Source of the DNA: Synergistaceae bacterium
Lineage (GTDB): Bacteria; Synergistota; Synergistia; Synergistales; Aminobacteriaceae
DNA length: 5,376 nt
Assembly (NCBI GenBank): GCA_009784305.1
Contig: WRBZ01000080.1
Coordinates: 1-5,376 of the forward strand
Reading direction: 5' to 3'
In this document: in pieces, positions 5,292 through 5,376 of the stretch
How the letters are laid out: each line of letters begins with the position of its first letter
Position numbering within the stretch: the first letter of the stretch is position 1
Position numbers and translations under genes: made by a program
The notes under the pieces: model-generated
Database searches by the model: none
Told to the model about the DNA's origin: nothing
The model's input: only the letters and a program-made list of their open reading frames with translations

Positions 5292-5376
5292 TGCAGCAGG
5301 ACAAAATTTTCGTCAGATGCGTAACGAATGAGCTTGAAGGGGCCCGCGAGCTTCTCGAAGAGTCAGGAGCAAGGGA
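5291..5376 (+). CDS. Unidentified gene, 3'-truncated by window edge
   Basis: The ATG at 5291 shares one base with the stop of the Lgt-family gene (TGATG). It is preceded by AAAGGGG at 5278-5284, a good ribosome binding site six bases away. The frame stays open to the window end, giving 28 complete codons that begin MQQDKIFVRCVTNEL and continue with the charged, probably helical stretch EGARELLEESGAR. No signal peptide or membrane segment is visible in this fragment. The N-terminus vaguely resembles proteins that start with a short beta strand followed by a helix ending in a Gly turn, such as the N-terminus of V-type ATPase subunit I, but the fragment is too short to identify. The 1-base overlap suggests translational coupling to the Lgt-family gene. 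Confidence 0.75.
   Translation, partial: MQQDKIFVRCVTNELEGARELLEESGAR

Overview
The window reads as a chromosomal segment of an anaerobe-like bacterium of Bacillota or Synergistota affinity. This placement is an inference from protein style: a short YidC without the large periplasmic domain, a Jag/KhpB partner, a Bacillus-type NagB active-site loop and full Shine-Dalgarno sites. No marker fixes the phylum. All genes are on the + strand. By eye, base composition is uneven: about 50-60% GC in sampled nagB lines, but only about 25% in some lines of the next gene.

Left part (1-1642). The 3' end of nagB (glucosamine-6-phosphate deaminase) is followed, after 44 bases, by a polytopic membrane protein of the flippase-like / UPF0104 family. 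That gene appears to end at an intrinsic terminator at 1601-1642.

Spacer (1588-1904). This 317-base stretch carries no credible gene. It holds the terminator, a degenerate palindromic repeat (1713-1835) resembling the dispersed 'GAAGCAATCC' repeats of many bacterial genomes, a plausible rpmH promoter (1851-1878) and a strong ribosome binding site. I see nothing in 1643-1712.

Core part (1905-4503). This is the classic conserved cluster rpmH - rnpA - yidD - yidC - jag: ribosomal protein L34, the RNase P protein, the YidD insertion-efficiency factor, the YidC membrane insertase and the KH/R3H RNA-binding protein Jag. rnpA overlaps or abuts yidD, and yidC and jag share one base (TGATG), so coupled expression is likely. 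dnaA is not adjacent and I saw no DnaA boxes, so the replication origin is probably not in this window.

Right part (4504-5376). A perfect 17-bp inverted repeat built from tandem 7-mers sits directly after jag. Next comes a divergent, compact Lgt-family protein in which the usual catalytic Asn, Glu and His positions are replaced. It is coupled by a 1-base overlap to an unidentified gene that runs off the window.

I see no clearly undescribed multi-gene system. The most unusual items are the divergent Lgt homologue, the two palindromic repeats, a CxxC next to the RnpA signature and a 16-residue repeat linker in Jag.
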